DNA of 64,000 nt from Pseudomonas sp. G34. Lineage in GTDB: Bacteria; Pseudomonadota; Gammaproteobacteria; Pseudomonadales; Pseudomonadaceae. A model generated the notes under the pieces. It was given only the letters and a program-made list of their open reading frames with translations, made no database searches and was not told where the DNA came from. A program made the position numbers and the translations under genes. Shown here piece by piece: positions 10,210-17,474 of the stretch. Every line of letters begins with the position of its first letter. The stretch's first letter is position 1. Where the stretch lies: positions 62,001 through 126,000 of the forward strand of contig NZ_JAVHZV010000029.1 in NCBI RefSeq assembly GCF_031119625.1. Reading direction: 5' to 3'.

Positions 10210-11190
10210 ATGAAACTGAAAAACACCTTAGGCGTAGTCATTGGCTCCTTGGTAGCCGCTACCTCCATGGGCGTGCTGGCTCAAGGCCAAGGCGCTGTCG
10301 AGGTGGAAGGCTTTGCCAACCGCTACTTCACCGACGTTCAGCGTGATTTCGCTCACGACGAAGGCAACCTGTTCGGCGCAAGCGTTGGTTACTACCTGAC
10401 CGACGATGTCGAGCTGGCACTGTCGTACGGCGAGTACCACGACCTGCGTGGCGAAGGCGCTGCTGGCAGCAAGAACATCAAGGGCAACCTGACTGATCTT
10501 AAAGCTCTCTACCACTTCGGCCAGCCGGGTGTAGGTCTGCGTCCATACGTCTCCGGCGGCGTTGGTCACCAGAGCATCGGCGACGCCAACAAAGGCGGTC
10601 GTGACACTTCCACTCTGGCCATCGTTGGCGGCGGCGCGAAGTACTACTTCACCGAGATGCTGTACGCTCGTGCTGGCGTTGAAGCCCTGTACAACATCGA
10701 CAAAGGTGACACCGAATGGCAAGCCGGCGTGGGTGTCGGTCTGAACTTCGGCGGCAGCACCCGTCAGGTTGCTCAGGTAACCGAGCCGGCTCCAGAGCCA
10801 GTTCCGGCACCGGCTCCGGTCGTTGAAGAAGCTCCGCAAGTCGTTCGCGTCGAACTGGACGTGAAATTCGACTTCGACAAGGCTGCTGTCAAGCAAGAAA
10901 GCTACGGTGATATCAAGAACCTGGCTGACTTCATGAACCAGTATCCGCAAACCAGCACCACCGTTGAGGGTCACACTGACTCCGTCGGTACTGACGCTTA
11001 CAACCAGAAGCTGTCCGAGCGTCGTGCAAACGCTGTTCGTGACGTGCTGGTCAACCAGTACGGCGTAGGCGCTGATCGCGTCAACTCCGTTGGTTACGGC
11101 GAGTCCCGTCCGGTTGCTGACAACGCTACCGAAGAAGGCCGCGCTATCAACCGTCGCGTAGAAGCTGAAGTAGAAGCCCAAGCCCAGTAA
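10210..11190 (+). CDS. oprF: Major outer-membrane porin OprF
   Basis: A 326-aa protein. Residues 1-24 are a signal peptide (MKLKNTLGVVIGSLVAATSM, cleaved near VLA-Q). An 8-stranded beta-barrel domain of about 160 residues follows, then a Pro/Glu/Ala-rich linker (PAPEPVPAPAPVVEEAP), and a C-terminal OmpA-like peptidoglycan-binding domain with VKFDFDK, GHTDSVGTDAYNQKLSERRA and NRRVEAEV. It is a general porin and cell-wall anchor. Unlike P. aeruginosa OprF, the mature protein contains no Cys; the Cys-rich hinge is replaced by the Pro-rich linker. GGGGATTTAACGG precedes the ATG. The gene follows sigX by 105 bp and ends in a strong terminator. Confidence 0.97.
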   Translation: MKLKNTLGVVIGSLVAATSMGVLAQGQGAVEVEGFANRYFTDVQRDFAHDEGNLFGASVGYYLTDDVELALSYGEYHDLRGEGAAGSKNIKGNLTDLKALYHFGQPGVGLRPYVSGGVGHQSIGDANKGGRDTSTLAIVGGGAKYYFTEMLYARAGVEALYNIDKGDTEWQAGVGVGLNFGGSTRQVAQVTEPAPEPVPAPAPVVEEAPQVVRVELDVKFDFDKAAVKQESYGDIKNLADFMNQYPQTSTTVEGHTDSVGTDAYNQKLSERRANAVRDVLVNQYGVGADRVNSVGYGESRPVADNATEEGRAINRRVEAEVEAQAQ

Positions 11191-11204
11191 TAGGCTCAGG
11201 CATC

Positions 11205-11237
11205 AAAAAAAACCCGGCTTAGGCCGGGTTTTTCTTT
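11205..11237 (+). terminator. oprF rho-independent terminator
   Basis: An 8-bp perfect stem, AACCCGGC (11211-11218) and GCCGGGTT (11223-11230), with loop TTAG is followed by a T-rich tract. An A-run precedes it, so it could also work in the minus direction. Confidence 0.93.
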
Positions 11238-11260
11238 GCCTGCAGAAAAGGCGGGTGCAA

Positions 11261-11318
11261 ATAAAAACGGCATCTACCCGATCACCCGATGGGGGGGAGG
11301 GTGATCGGGCAGATGCCG
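11261..11318 (-). terminator. Long-stem terminator of the minus-strand LexA-box unit
   Basis: A 20-bp stem with one mismatch is formed by 11268-11287 (CGGCATCTACCCGATCACCC) and 11299-11318, around an 11-nt G-rich loop. On the minus strand the stem is followed by TTTTTAT (11267-11261), the layout of an intrinsic terminator. It lies about 40 bp beyond the stop of the small ORF at 11358. Together with the oprF terminator it insulates two converging units. Confidence 0.65.
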
Positions 11319-11357
11319 TGTCCGTTACCGGGCTTCCCAGATGAGGGCTGCCACGTG

Positions 11358-11483
11358 TCATTCATTCCAGTTAAGCAAACATCGCGCCATAGGCCAGGCC
11401 GGCCTGCCGATTCCGGTTTGTCGACCCAGCGCCATGAGCGCTGAACCATCAGTGGGCAACAGGCGGCAGGCGTGCTCCATCAT
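11358..11483 (-). CDS. Small ORF (41 aa), translationally coupled, function unknown
   Basis: A 41-aa frame starting MMEHACRLLPTDGSALMALG. Its first ATG overlaps the TGA of the upstream gene (11480-11794) within ATGATG, the usual sign of translational coupling. A strong terminator follows shortly after its stop at 11358. I do not recognise the sequence; it has two Cys and no clear membrane segment. It has no ribosome site of its own, so it would depend on coupling. It could also be non-coding trailer sequence. The ORF overlap and the terminator position are the only support. Confidence 0.35.
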   Translation of the reverse strand: MMEHACRLLPTDGSALMALGRQTGIGRPAWPMARCLLNWNE

Positions 11484-11794
11484 GAAGCCGGGCAGGCCCG
11501 CGCTTCCTCGATATAGTCCCTGAGCCAGTGCAGTACCTCGACGGCTTCCCAGCGATTGGGGTCGAACATCGCGTAAGCCAGTCCCTGGTAGCCAACCACA
11601 TCCAGCTGGCGGTGATAGCCCGCCCGTTGCAGCAATGCCTCGATCTCGGCGAAGCAGGTGTTGAAGTGCAGGCGGTTGAATGGCGTTTTACCTTCGGTAA
11701 CGATCCCCTCCAGATGCAGTTCTTCGACGGTGAGGCGCACCTTGTCCAGGGGCATCCGATTGACCGTGTGTTTGAGTTGCAATACGTCCAGCAT
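11480..11794 (-). CDS. Hypothetical protein preceded by a LexA-type box
   Basis: A 104-aa soluble protein starting MLDVLQLKHTVNRMPLDKVR. I do not recognise its family. It is mostly helical, with one central Cys (FNTCFAEIEALLQRAGY) and aromatic residues near the C-terminus. The start at 11794 has GGGAG 8 nt upstream. The frame is open to 11884, but no ribosome site supports that longer form. A 16-bp LexA-like palindrome lies at 11884-11899, so SOS control is likely if the promoter overlaps it. The 41-aa ORF overlaps its stop. The gene is divergent from a lipoprotein gene. Confidence 0.75.
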   Translation of the reverse strand: MLDVLQLKHTVNRMPLDKVRLTVEELHLEGIVTEGKTPFNRLHFNTCFAEIEALLQRAGYHRQLDVVGYQGLAYAMFDPNRWEAVEVLHWLRDYIEEARACPAS

Positions 11795-11883
11795 CGTTAG
11801 GCTCCCGCTATAGGCCTGATCTCGCCGGGCAATCTCCGCGGCTGCGATCATGTGGTGACGGCTGCTAGGATAATTCAAAAGCA

Positions 11884-11899
11884 CTGTACAAATAAACAG
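11884..11899. promoter_or_regulatory. LexA (SOS) box
   Basis: CTGTACAAATAAACAG fits CTGT-N8-ACAG exactly and differs from the gamma-proteobacterial consensus CTGTATATATATACAG only within the AT-rich core. It lies 90 bp upstream of both the minus-strand hypothetical gene (start 11794) and the plus-strand lipoprotein (start 11990). The sequence around it is the most AT-rich of the gap, as expected for a promoter. Which gene it controls is not settled by sequence. Confidence 0.7.
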
Positions 11900-11989
11900 T
11901 ATTCGGTAATAGTGGGTCTCGACGCTTGCTGACTCCCATGTCCCGCGGCGCTAAATGGCGCCGCTGATCAATGCCGAGGACTCCCTGTA

Positions 11990-12382
11990 ATGCACCAGAT
12001 ACTCATGACAATTGTGCTGTTGGTAACACTGACCGGTTGCGTGCAACCCCAGGTCGAGCAACCCAAGGTCAATGCCAATTACCTGGTCATCGAAGACAAC
12101 CAGGCCTGGGCGGTGCTGGTTTCCGATGGCAAGCGCGTCGAAGAGCACGGTGTGGTGGTCGATGCCATCAAGCTGGCGGGCGACCATGCCCCGGTGGCAG
12201 CCAGTTACGTGATCGACACGCCCAATTGCGGCAAGCTGCAGTGGCTGGTGGAGCGCCAGGACGCCGCCGACGGGGTGACCACCCGCATGACCCTGCACGA
12301 CAACAAGCAGCTGGGCGCATCCAATTGCGTGATCGGCGAGGGGCTGACGCGCATCTGGACGGTGCTGGACTATTCCAGCTGA
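11990..12382 (+). CDS. Putative small lipoprotein
   Basis: A 130-aa protein with a lipoprotein signal: MHQILMTIVLLVTLTGC, in which LTGC is a lipobox and Cys17 the predicted lipidated residue. The mature part is soluble and contains two further Cys, in DTPNCGKLQW and GASNCVIGEG, that could form a disulfide in the periplasm. No family recognised. GAGGA lies about 12 nt upstream of the ATG. The gene stands alone, convergent with the LysR gene at 12400. Confidence 0.75.
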   Translation: MHQILMTIVLLVTLTGCVQPQVEQPKVNANYLVIEDNQAWAVLVSDGKRVEEHGVVVDAIKLAGDHAPVAASYVIDTPNCGKLQWLVERQDAADGVTTRMTLHDNKQLGASNCVIGEGLTRIWTVLDYSS

Positions 12383-12399
12383 ACCTGGTCCAACTGATC

Positions 12400-13335
12400 T
12401 CAGGCGTCGGCGTTGGCCGCGAGCTTGCGCTCCTCGGCGCTAATGCGCTGGCAGATCTCGATGATCTGCTCACGCATCCAGCGGTTGGCGGGATCCTGAT
12501 CGGTACTTTCGTGCCAGTACAGGTGGGTCTCCAGGGAAGGGATGCCAGCCACTGGCAACTCACTGAAATGCAGGTCGTTGTCGCGGGCAAAACGCTCCGG
12601 TACGGTGATCGCCATGTCGGTATCGCGCATTACCCGGCAGGCCATCAGATAATGCTGCGAGCGCAGGGCGATACGTCGCTGAATACCCATCTTCCCCAAT
12701 GCCAGGTCGACATAGCCCAGGCCGCTGCGGCGGCTGGATATCTGGATGTGGGTCAGTGACAGGTAGGCTTCCAGGCTGAGCTTTTCCTTGGCCAGTGGAT
12801 GCCCATGACGCATGGCACAGACATAGCGATCTTCCATCAGCTTGACGTGGCGCACCTGCGGGTCGATGTTCAGGGGGGCGTCCACGGCGAAATCCAGTCG
12901 ACCGGCCGCCAGCTCCTTGGTGGTTTCACGGCGGCGAACCAGCATGCTTTCGATGGTCACGCTGGGTGCCTGGCGGCGCAGGCGTTGAAACAGCGGCGGC
13001 AGCACCACCGCCTCGGTCAGGTCGGTCATGCTGATGCGAAAGCTCTTGGTCGCCTGTGCCGGATTGAAGGTGCGGCTCTCCTGCACCGAGATGCGCAGTT
13101 GCTGCAAGGCGTTGCGCACCGGGGTGATGATGTTCTGCGCCATGGGCGTGGGCACCATGCCCTGGGCAGTGCGCACGAACAACGGGTCATTGAAGGTTTC
13201 GCGCAGGCGCGCCAGGGCGTTGGATACCGCAGGCTGGGTGATGCCAACGATCTGCCCGGCGCGGGTGAGGTTGGCTTCGCTGTAAATGGCATCGAAGACC
13301 ACGAAAAGATTGAGATCCACCTTGTTCAGGTTCAT
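12400..13335 (-). CDS. LysR-family transcriptional regulator
   Basis: A 311-aa LysR-type regulator. The N-terminal winged helix-turn-helix (about residues 6-65) contains EANLTRAGQIVGITQPAVSN and ALARLRETFNDPLFVRTAQG. The C-terminal two-lobed effector domain follows. It is divergent from an acyl-CoA dehydrogenase gene across 140 bp, so it most likely controls that gene and itself. The effector is unknown, perhaps an acyl-CoA or a related carboxylic acid. I could not find a convincing T-N11-A palindrome in the gap. Confidence 0.93.
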   Translation of the reverse strand: MNLNKVDLNLFVVFDAIYSEANLTRAGQIVGITQPAVSNALARLRETFNDPLFVRTAQGMVPTPMAQNIITPVRNALQQLRISVQESRTFNPAQATKSFRISMTDLTEAVVLPPLFQRLRRQAPSVTIESMLVRRRETTKELAAGRLDFAVDAPLNIDPQVRHVKLMEDRYVCAMRHGHPLAKEKLSLEAYLSLTHIQISSRRSGLGYVDLALGKMGIQRRIALRSQHYLMACRVMRDTDMAITVPERFARDNDLHFSELPVAGIPSLETHLYWHESTDQDPANRWMREQIIEICQRISAEERKLAANADA

Positions 13336-13475
13336 GCCTGAGCGACTCCGTAGGTTGTTCTTGTGCGCAGATCTTATATCGGTGATGAATGTTAATACAC
13401 GCCGAAAATAGCGTCGATAAATGACCCGGCGTCCACTAGCATCCTCCGCACACAGAAATGCAGCCGAGGTACGCC

Positions 13476-14687
13476 GTGGATTTCGCCTATTCCCCCAAGG
13501 TTCAGCAATTGCGCGAGCGTGTCAGCGCGTTCATGCAGGCCCATGTCCATCCGGCCGAGGCCGAGTTCGAGCGCCAGGTCGCCGAAGGTGATCGCTGGCA
13601 GCCGACGGCGATCATGGAGCAGCTCAAGGACCGCGCCAAAGGCGAGGGGTTGTGGAACCTGTTCCTGCCCGATTCCGAGCTGGGTGCCGGGCTGAGCAAT
13701 ACCGAATATGCGCCGCTGGCGGAAATCATGGGCAGTTCGCTGATCGGCCCCGAGCCGTTTAATTGCGCCGCGCCCGATACCGGCAACATGGAGGTGCTGG
13801 TGCGTTATGGCAGCGAAGCGCAGAAGCGTGAATGGCTCGAGCCGCTGTTGAGCGGTGAGATTCGCTCGGCATTCGCCATGACCGAACCGGAGGTCGCCTC
13901 GTCGGACGCCACCAATATGCAGGCCACGGCCGTTCGCGATGGCGACAGTTGGCTGATCAATGGCCGCAAGTGGTGGACCTCGGGCGCCTGTGACCCGCGC
14001 TGCAAGATCATGATCTTCATGGGCCTGACCAACCCGGAGGGCCCGCGTCATCAGCAGCACTCGATGATTCTGGTGCCCATGGACACGCCAGGGTTGAAAG
14101 TGCTCAGGCCGTTGCCGGTGTTCGGCTATGACGACGCGCCCCACGGCCACGCCGAAGTGTTGTTCGAAGACGTACGGGTGCCCTACCACAACGTGCTGCT
14201 CGGTGAGGGACGCGGTTTCGAGATTGCCCAGGGGCGCCTCGGGCCTGGGCGCATCCACCATTGCATGCGCTCCATCGGCATGGCGGAGCGGGCCTTGAAG
14301 CTGATGTGCGAGCGCGCCCTTGGGCGTACCGCGTTCGGCAAGCCACTGGCCCGCCTGGGCGGCAACATCGACCTGATTGCCGAGTCACGCATGGAGATCA
14401 ACATGGCACGCCTGCTGACCCTCAATGCGGCGTACATGATGGATACCGTCGGCAACAAGGTGGCCGCCAGCGAGATCGCCCAGATCAAGGTGGTGGCACC
14501 CAACGTGGCCTTGAAGGTGATCGACCGCGCCATTCAGATGCATGGCGGGGCAGGGGTCAGTGGCGATTTCCCGCTGGCCTACTGGTACGCCATGCAGCGT
14601 ACCTTGCGCCTGGCCGATGGCCCCGATGAAGTGCACCGTGCGGCGATCGGCAAGTTCGAGCTGGGCAAGTACCTGCACAAGGCCTAG
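13476..14687 (+). CDS. Acyl-CoA dehydrogenase (ACAD10/11-like)
   Basis: A 403-aa flavoprotein of the acyl-CoA dehydrogenase family. The N-terminal helical domain leads to the FAD/substrate segment AFAMTEPEVASSDATN, then the beta domain (NGRKWWTSGA) and the C-terminal helical domain with IQMHGGAGVSGDFPLAYWYA. It oxidises an acyl-CoA to the enoyl-CoA with FAD and passes electrons to ETF; chain specificity cannot be read. The GTG at 13476 was chosen (MDFAYSPKVQ) because GAGG lies 6 nt upstream and homologues begin there. An in-frame ATG at 13458 would add 6 residues. It is the likely target of the divergent LysR gene. Confidence 0.9.
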   Translation: MDFAYSPKVQQLRERVSAFMQAHVHPAEAEFERQVAEGDRWQPTAIMEQLKDRAKGEGLWNLFLPDSELGAGLSNTEYAPLAEIMGSSLIGPEPFNCAAPDTGNMEVLVRYGSEAQKREWLEPLLSGEIRSAFAMTEPEVASSDATNMQATAVRDGDSWLINGRKWWTSGACDPRCKIMIFMGLTNPEGPRHQQHSMILVPMDTPGLKVLRPLPVFGYDDAPHGHAEVLFEDVRVPYHNVLLGEGRGFEIAQGRLGPGRIHHCMRSIGMAERALKLMCERALGRTAFGKPLARLGGNIDLIAESRMEINMARLLTLNAAYMMDTVGNKVAASEIAQIKVVAPNVALKVIDRAIQMHGGAGVSGDFPLAYWYAMQRTLRLADGPDEVHRAAIGKFELGKYLHKA

Positions 14688-14878
14688 CTGCCCGGCTCCT
14701 TGTCGGCATTGGGCACCAGGCTCAGCGGCTCGCGGTTCAGGCGCATGTGCAACTGGGCCGCGAAGGCACGCGCGGCGCTTTCATCGTCGAACACCAGCGT
14801 GCGCTTGCCCAGGCGCACGCACCAGCGTACGCCGTCGGGCTGGTTCGTTCGCTCAAGCAGCACGTCTTGTTCGTTCAC
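14684..14878 (-). CDS. Hypothetical 64-aa protein coupled to the TerC gene
   Basis: A 64-aa frame starting MNEQDVLLERTNQPDGVRWC. Its ATG overlaps the stop of the upstream TerC gene as ATGA (14878-14875), indicating translational coupling. Its own stop overlaps that of the convergent acyl-CoA dehydrogenase. The composition is that of a small soluble protein (RLGKRTLVFDDESAARAFAA), with one Cys and no membrane segment. Family not recognised. The exact ATGA overlap and the lack of any other gene in the gap make it likely to be real. Confidence 0.65.
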   Translation of the reverse strand: MNEQDVLLERTNQPDGVRWCVRLGKRTLVFDDESAARAFAAQLHMRLNREPLSLVPNADKEPGS

Positions 14879-15867
14879 GTCGTCTCGGCAGGTTTGTTGT
14901 CACGGGTTTTCAGCAGCGACAGGATCACGCCGCCGACCAGTACGCCCATGGTAACGCCGAGCGACAGCAAGGCGGGCACCTTGATGAAGCTGTGCAGGAA
15001 AATCTTGCAACCGATGAACATCAGCACGATGGCCAGTGCGTACTTGAGGTACACGAAGCGGTGCATCAGTGCGGCCAGGGCGAAGTACAGCGCGCGCAGG
15101 CCGAGGATCGCGAAGATGTTCGAGGTGTAGACGATGAACGGATCCTGGGTAATGGCGAACACCGCCGGTACGCTGTCCACCGCGAACACCAGATCCGCCA
15201 GTTCGATCAGCACCAGTGCCAGCATCAGCGGGGTGGCGAACAGCAGCATCTTGCCGCTGGCCGGGTCCTTCTGGCGTACCAGGAATTTGCCGCCGTGCGG
15301 GTCATCGGTAACCCGGATGTGTTTGCGCAGGAAGATCAGCAGCTTGTTCTGCGACAGATCCGGGTGCTCGTCATGGTCCTTGCTGAACAGCATCTTGATG
15401 CCGGTGAACAGCAGGAATGCACCGAACACGTAGAGGATCCAGTCGAACTGCTGCACCAGGGCGGTTCCCAGGCCGATCATGATCGCGCGCAGCACCACCA
15501 CGCCGATGATTCCCCAGAACAATACGCGGTGCTGGTATTTACGCGGGATGCCGAAGAAGCCGAGGATCATCGCCATCACGAAGACATTGTCCATCGACAG
15601 CGACTGTTCGACCAGAAAGCCCGTGTAGAACTCCAGCGCCTTGGTGGCGCCCAATTCCCACCACACCCAGCCGCCAAAGGCGACGCCCACGCTGAAGTAG
15701 CCCGAGTAGAGCAGCAGGCTCTCGCGCATTTCGATTTCGTGTTGGTCGCGGTGCAGCACGCCAAGGTCGAAGACCAGCAGCGCGATGACGATGACGATGA
15801 AGGCCAGCCAGAAGTAGTACGGGGTGCCGAGAAACGGCGTGAGCATAAAGGCATGTAGAGCTGTCAT
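14875..15867 (-). CDS. TerC/Alx family membrane protein (probable metal exporter)
   Basis: A 330-aa TerC-family protein with about nine membrane segments. The family motifs are present: EQSLSMDNVFVMAMILGFFG and ELADLVFAVDSVPAVFAIT, whose membrane-embedded acidic residues are thought to bind metal. Relatives include E. coli Alx and MntP-like manganese exporters, and tellurite-resistance TerC. Mn(II) export is a reasonable inference, but substrate is not shown. AGGGAGGG lies just upstream of the ATG within a leader that can fold (15868-15950). The 64-aa gene downstream is coupled. Confidence 0.88.
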   Translation of the reverse strand: MTALHAFMLTPFLGTPYYFWLAFIVIVIALLVFDLGVLHRDQHEIEMRESLLLYSGYFSVGVAFGGWVWWELGATKALEFYTGFLVEQSLSMDNVFVMAMILGFFGIPRKYQHRVLFWGIIGVVVLRAIMIGLGTALVQQFDWILYVFGAFLLFTGIKMLFSKDHDEHPDLSQNKLLIFLRKHIRVTDDPHGGKFLVRQKDPASGKMLLFATPLMLALVLIELADLVFAVDSVPAVFAITQDPFIVYTSNIFAILGLRALYFALAALMHRFVYLKYALAIVLMFIGCKIFLHSFIKVPALLSLGVTMGVLVGGVILSLLKTRDNKPAETT

Positions 15868-15950
15868 GGGCCCTCCCTGTCGATGCCTAAGTTGAGATTC
15901 AACTTAGTGACTCCGACATCACGATGAGAGGACTCATCGCCAGAGGGGCC
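15868..15950 (-). promoter_or_regulatory. Structured 5' leader of the TerC gene
   Basis: Read on the minus strand, the leader contains two perfect stem-loops just before the ribosome site: 15939-15933 with 15928-15922 (7 bp), and 15907-15899 with 15895-15887 (9 bp, 3-nt loop). A GGGCCCCTC segment further upstream (around 15951-15943) could pair with the AGGGAGGGCC ribosome-site region. That layout suggests control of translation, possibly by metal or pH as in alx/mntP leaders. The conserved yybP-ykoY core is not evident, so the class is undefined. Confidence 0.4.
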
Positions 15951-16019
15951 CGGCGTCACATGCTGACAAGGCTAGGATGAATCACGCGGTTGAGCAAGTG
16001 CCGGCCGGGCCTGAAGAAA

Positions 16020-17399
16020 TCAGTAAACCCAGACCTCCACGCGGCGATTCTTGAGCCGCCCGCTGTCGCCCTCGTTGTCGGCCACCGGCAGTTCGTCACC
16101 CAGGCCGGTCACCTCACGCAGCACCACGCCTTCGCGAACCAGCTCGCGACGTACCGCCATGGCGCGCAGTTTGGAAAGCAGCTCGGCGCGGGCGGAGACC
16201 GCCTTGGGGTCGCCAAAGCCGACCAGCACCACCTTGTTCTGCAGCTTGTCGTGTTGGCGCAGGTAGTCGAGCACGCGGCGCAGGTCCTGCTGAGCCTTGT
16301 TGTCCAGGCTGGCGCTGCCTTCCTGGAAGCGAAAGTTCACCGACAGGCGCTGGGCGCTGCGGGCTAGCGCCTGGTAGGCCGCTGGCATATCCGCGGTGGC
16401 GTCGATTTTGACCGCTTCGACGGTCTGCGCGATGAAACCGTTCTGCGCGACGATCGCCTGGCCCCTGGGGCTCTGGGCGAATTGCAGCAGGGCTTCGGCC
16501 CAGGGGTTGGCATGCTTCGGCGGCCCGTACAGGAACAGCCGGCGGGACAGCGGGTAATCCTCGGTGGCGATCAGCGTCACGCTGGGCGCCATCGGCTGCG
16601 AATCGCCGGCGGCGATGGCCACTGCCTTGGCCTTGCGCACGTAGGGCAGGCCGATGAAGCCGATGCCGTCGTTATCGCCGGCCACCGCGTCGGACAGCTG
16701 TTCGCTGGATTCGAAGCGCTTGGCCTTGGCCGACAATTGCTTGCCGTTGGCACTGAGTACCAGCTCCTTGAAGGTGTCGTAGGTGCCGGAGTTGTCGTCC
16801 CGGGCGTACAGGTTGATGGCACCCGGACGGCCGCCGAGCTGTGACCAGTCGCTGACTTCGCCGGAGAAGATCTGCGCCAGCTGCAGGGTGCTCAGTACCT
16901 CGAGGGGATTGCTGGGGTGCAGCACGATGGCCAGCCCGTCGATGGCGATGACCTGTTCGGCATCGCGGCTTTTCATGTCGCCGAGCGACGACAGGCTGGC
17001 GCTTTCGCTGTCCTTGATGGGGCGCGAGGAGGCGGCGAGTTCGGCGCTGCCCTGGCCGATGGCGGTAAAGCCGGTTCCCGACCCGTGGGCGGCGATGGTC
17101 ACGGTGACCTTGCGGCCCACGCCATTGAGCGCCGTCACGGCCTGCTCGTTTTCCTGGGTGACGCTGGTGCGGATGTCGTTGAGGCCTTGCTCCTGCAGCA
17201 GGCCCTTGACCAGGGCCGGGCCGAGCCTGGCGCCGATGGTGTTGGAGCCCTGGATGCGCAGCACCGGTCGGTCGTCAGCCGGCAGGGGCAGGGCGGCGAA
17301 GGCCGTCCAGGGGCTCAGGTAGAAGACGAAACCGAGCAGCAGGAAGGTTGCCGTTCGGCTCCAGGTCTCGTGGTCACAACGGATTGAGGTGCGCAGCAT
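16020..17399 (-). CDS. PstS-like periplasmic binding protein fused to an OmpA domain
   Basis: A 459-aa exported protein. The ATG at 17399 (AGGTG 9 nt upstream) was chosen over a TTG at 17417. A signal segment (FLLLGFVFYLSPWTAFA) is followed by a phosphate-binding-protein-like domain (about residues 38-320) with RIQGSNTIGA, AAHGSGTGFTAIGQG and DDNSGTYDTFKELVL. The C-terminal 110 residues are OmpA-like (SVNFRFQEGSASLDNKAQQD, ending NRRVEVWVY). It probably binds phosphate or another oxyanion while anchored to peptidoglycan. No ABC permease genes are nearby, so a sensing or storage role is as likely as transport. Confidence 0.82.
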   Translation of the reverse strand: MLRTSIRCDHETWSRTATFLLLGFVFYLSPWTAFAALPLPADDRPVLRIQGSNTIGARLGPALVKGLLQEQGLNDIRTSVTQENEQAVTALNGVGRKVTVTIAAHGSGTGFTAIGQGSAELAASSRPIKDSESASLSSLGDMKSRDAEQVIAIDGLAIVLHPSNPLEVLSTLQLAQIFSGEVSDWSQLGGRPGAINLYARDDNSGTYDTFKELVLSANGKQLSAKAKRFESSEQLSDAVAGDNDGIGFIGLPYVRKAKAVAIAAGDSQPMAPSVTLIATEDYPLSRRLFLYGPPKHANPWAEALLQFAQSPRGQAIVAQNGFIAQTVEAVKIDATADMPAAYQALARSAQRLSVNFRFQEGSASLDNKAQQDLRRVLDYLRQHDKLQNKVVLVGFGDPKAVSARAELLSKLRAMAVRRELVREGVVLREVTGLGDELPVADNEGDSGRLKNRRVEVWVY

Positions 17400-17474
17400 G
17401 CGGCAATCACCTTGCAAGGGGCGGTTGAAGTGCTGCGACGATAAGACAGAAAAATGACTACACGATGACGGTCA

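Noticed and set aside
11341..11523. Plus-strand 60-codon frame downstream of oprF
   Set aside because: No ribosome site or conservation, and it is antisense to the coupled minus-strand ORFs, which have better support.
13336..13475. LysR operator between the regulator and the acyl-CoA dehydrogenase
   Set aside because: Several T-N11-A strings occur by chance in this AT-richer gap, but none is a convincing palindrome.
15915..15945. GATGAGTCC in the TerC leader resembling a hammerhead ribozyme core
   Set aside because: The required CUGAUGAG and the paired GAAA box are absent, and the segment is fully explained by a simple 7-bp hairpin.
15868..16019. yybP-ykoY manganese riboswitch upstream of the TerC gene
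   Set aside because: The conserved loop sequences of that class could not be found, so only a generic structured leader is reported.
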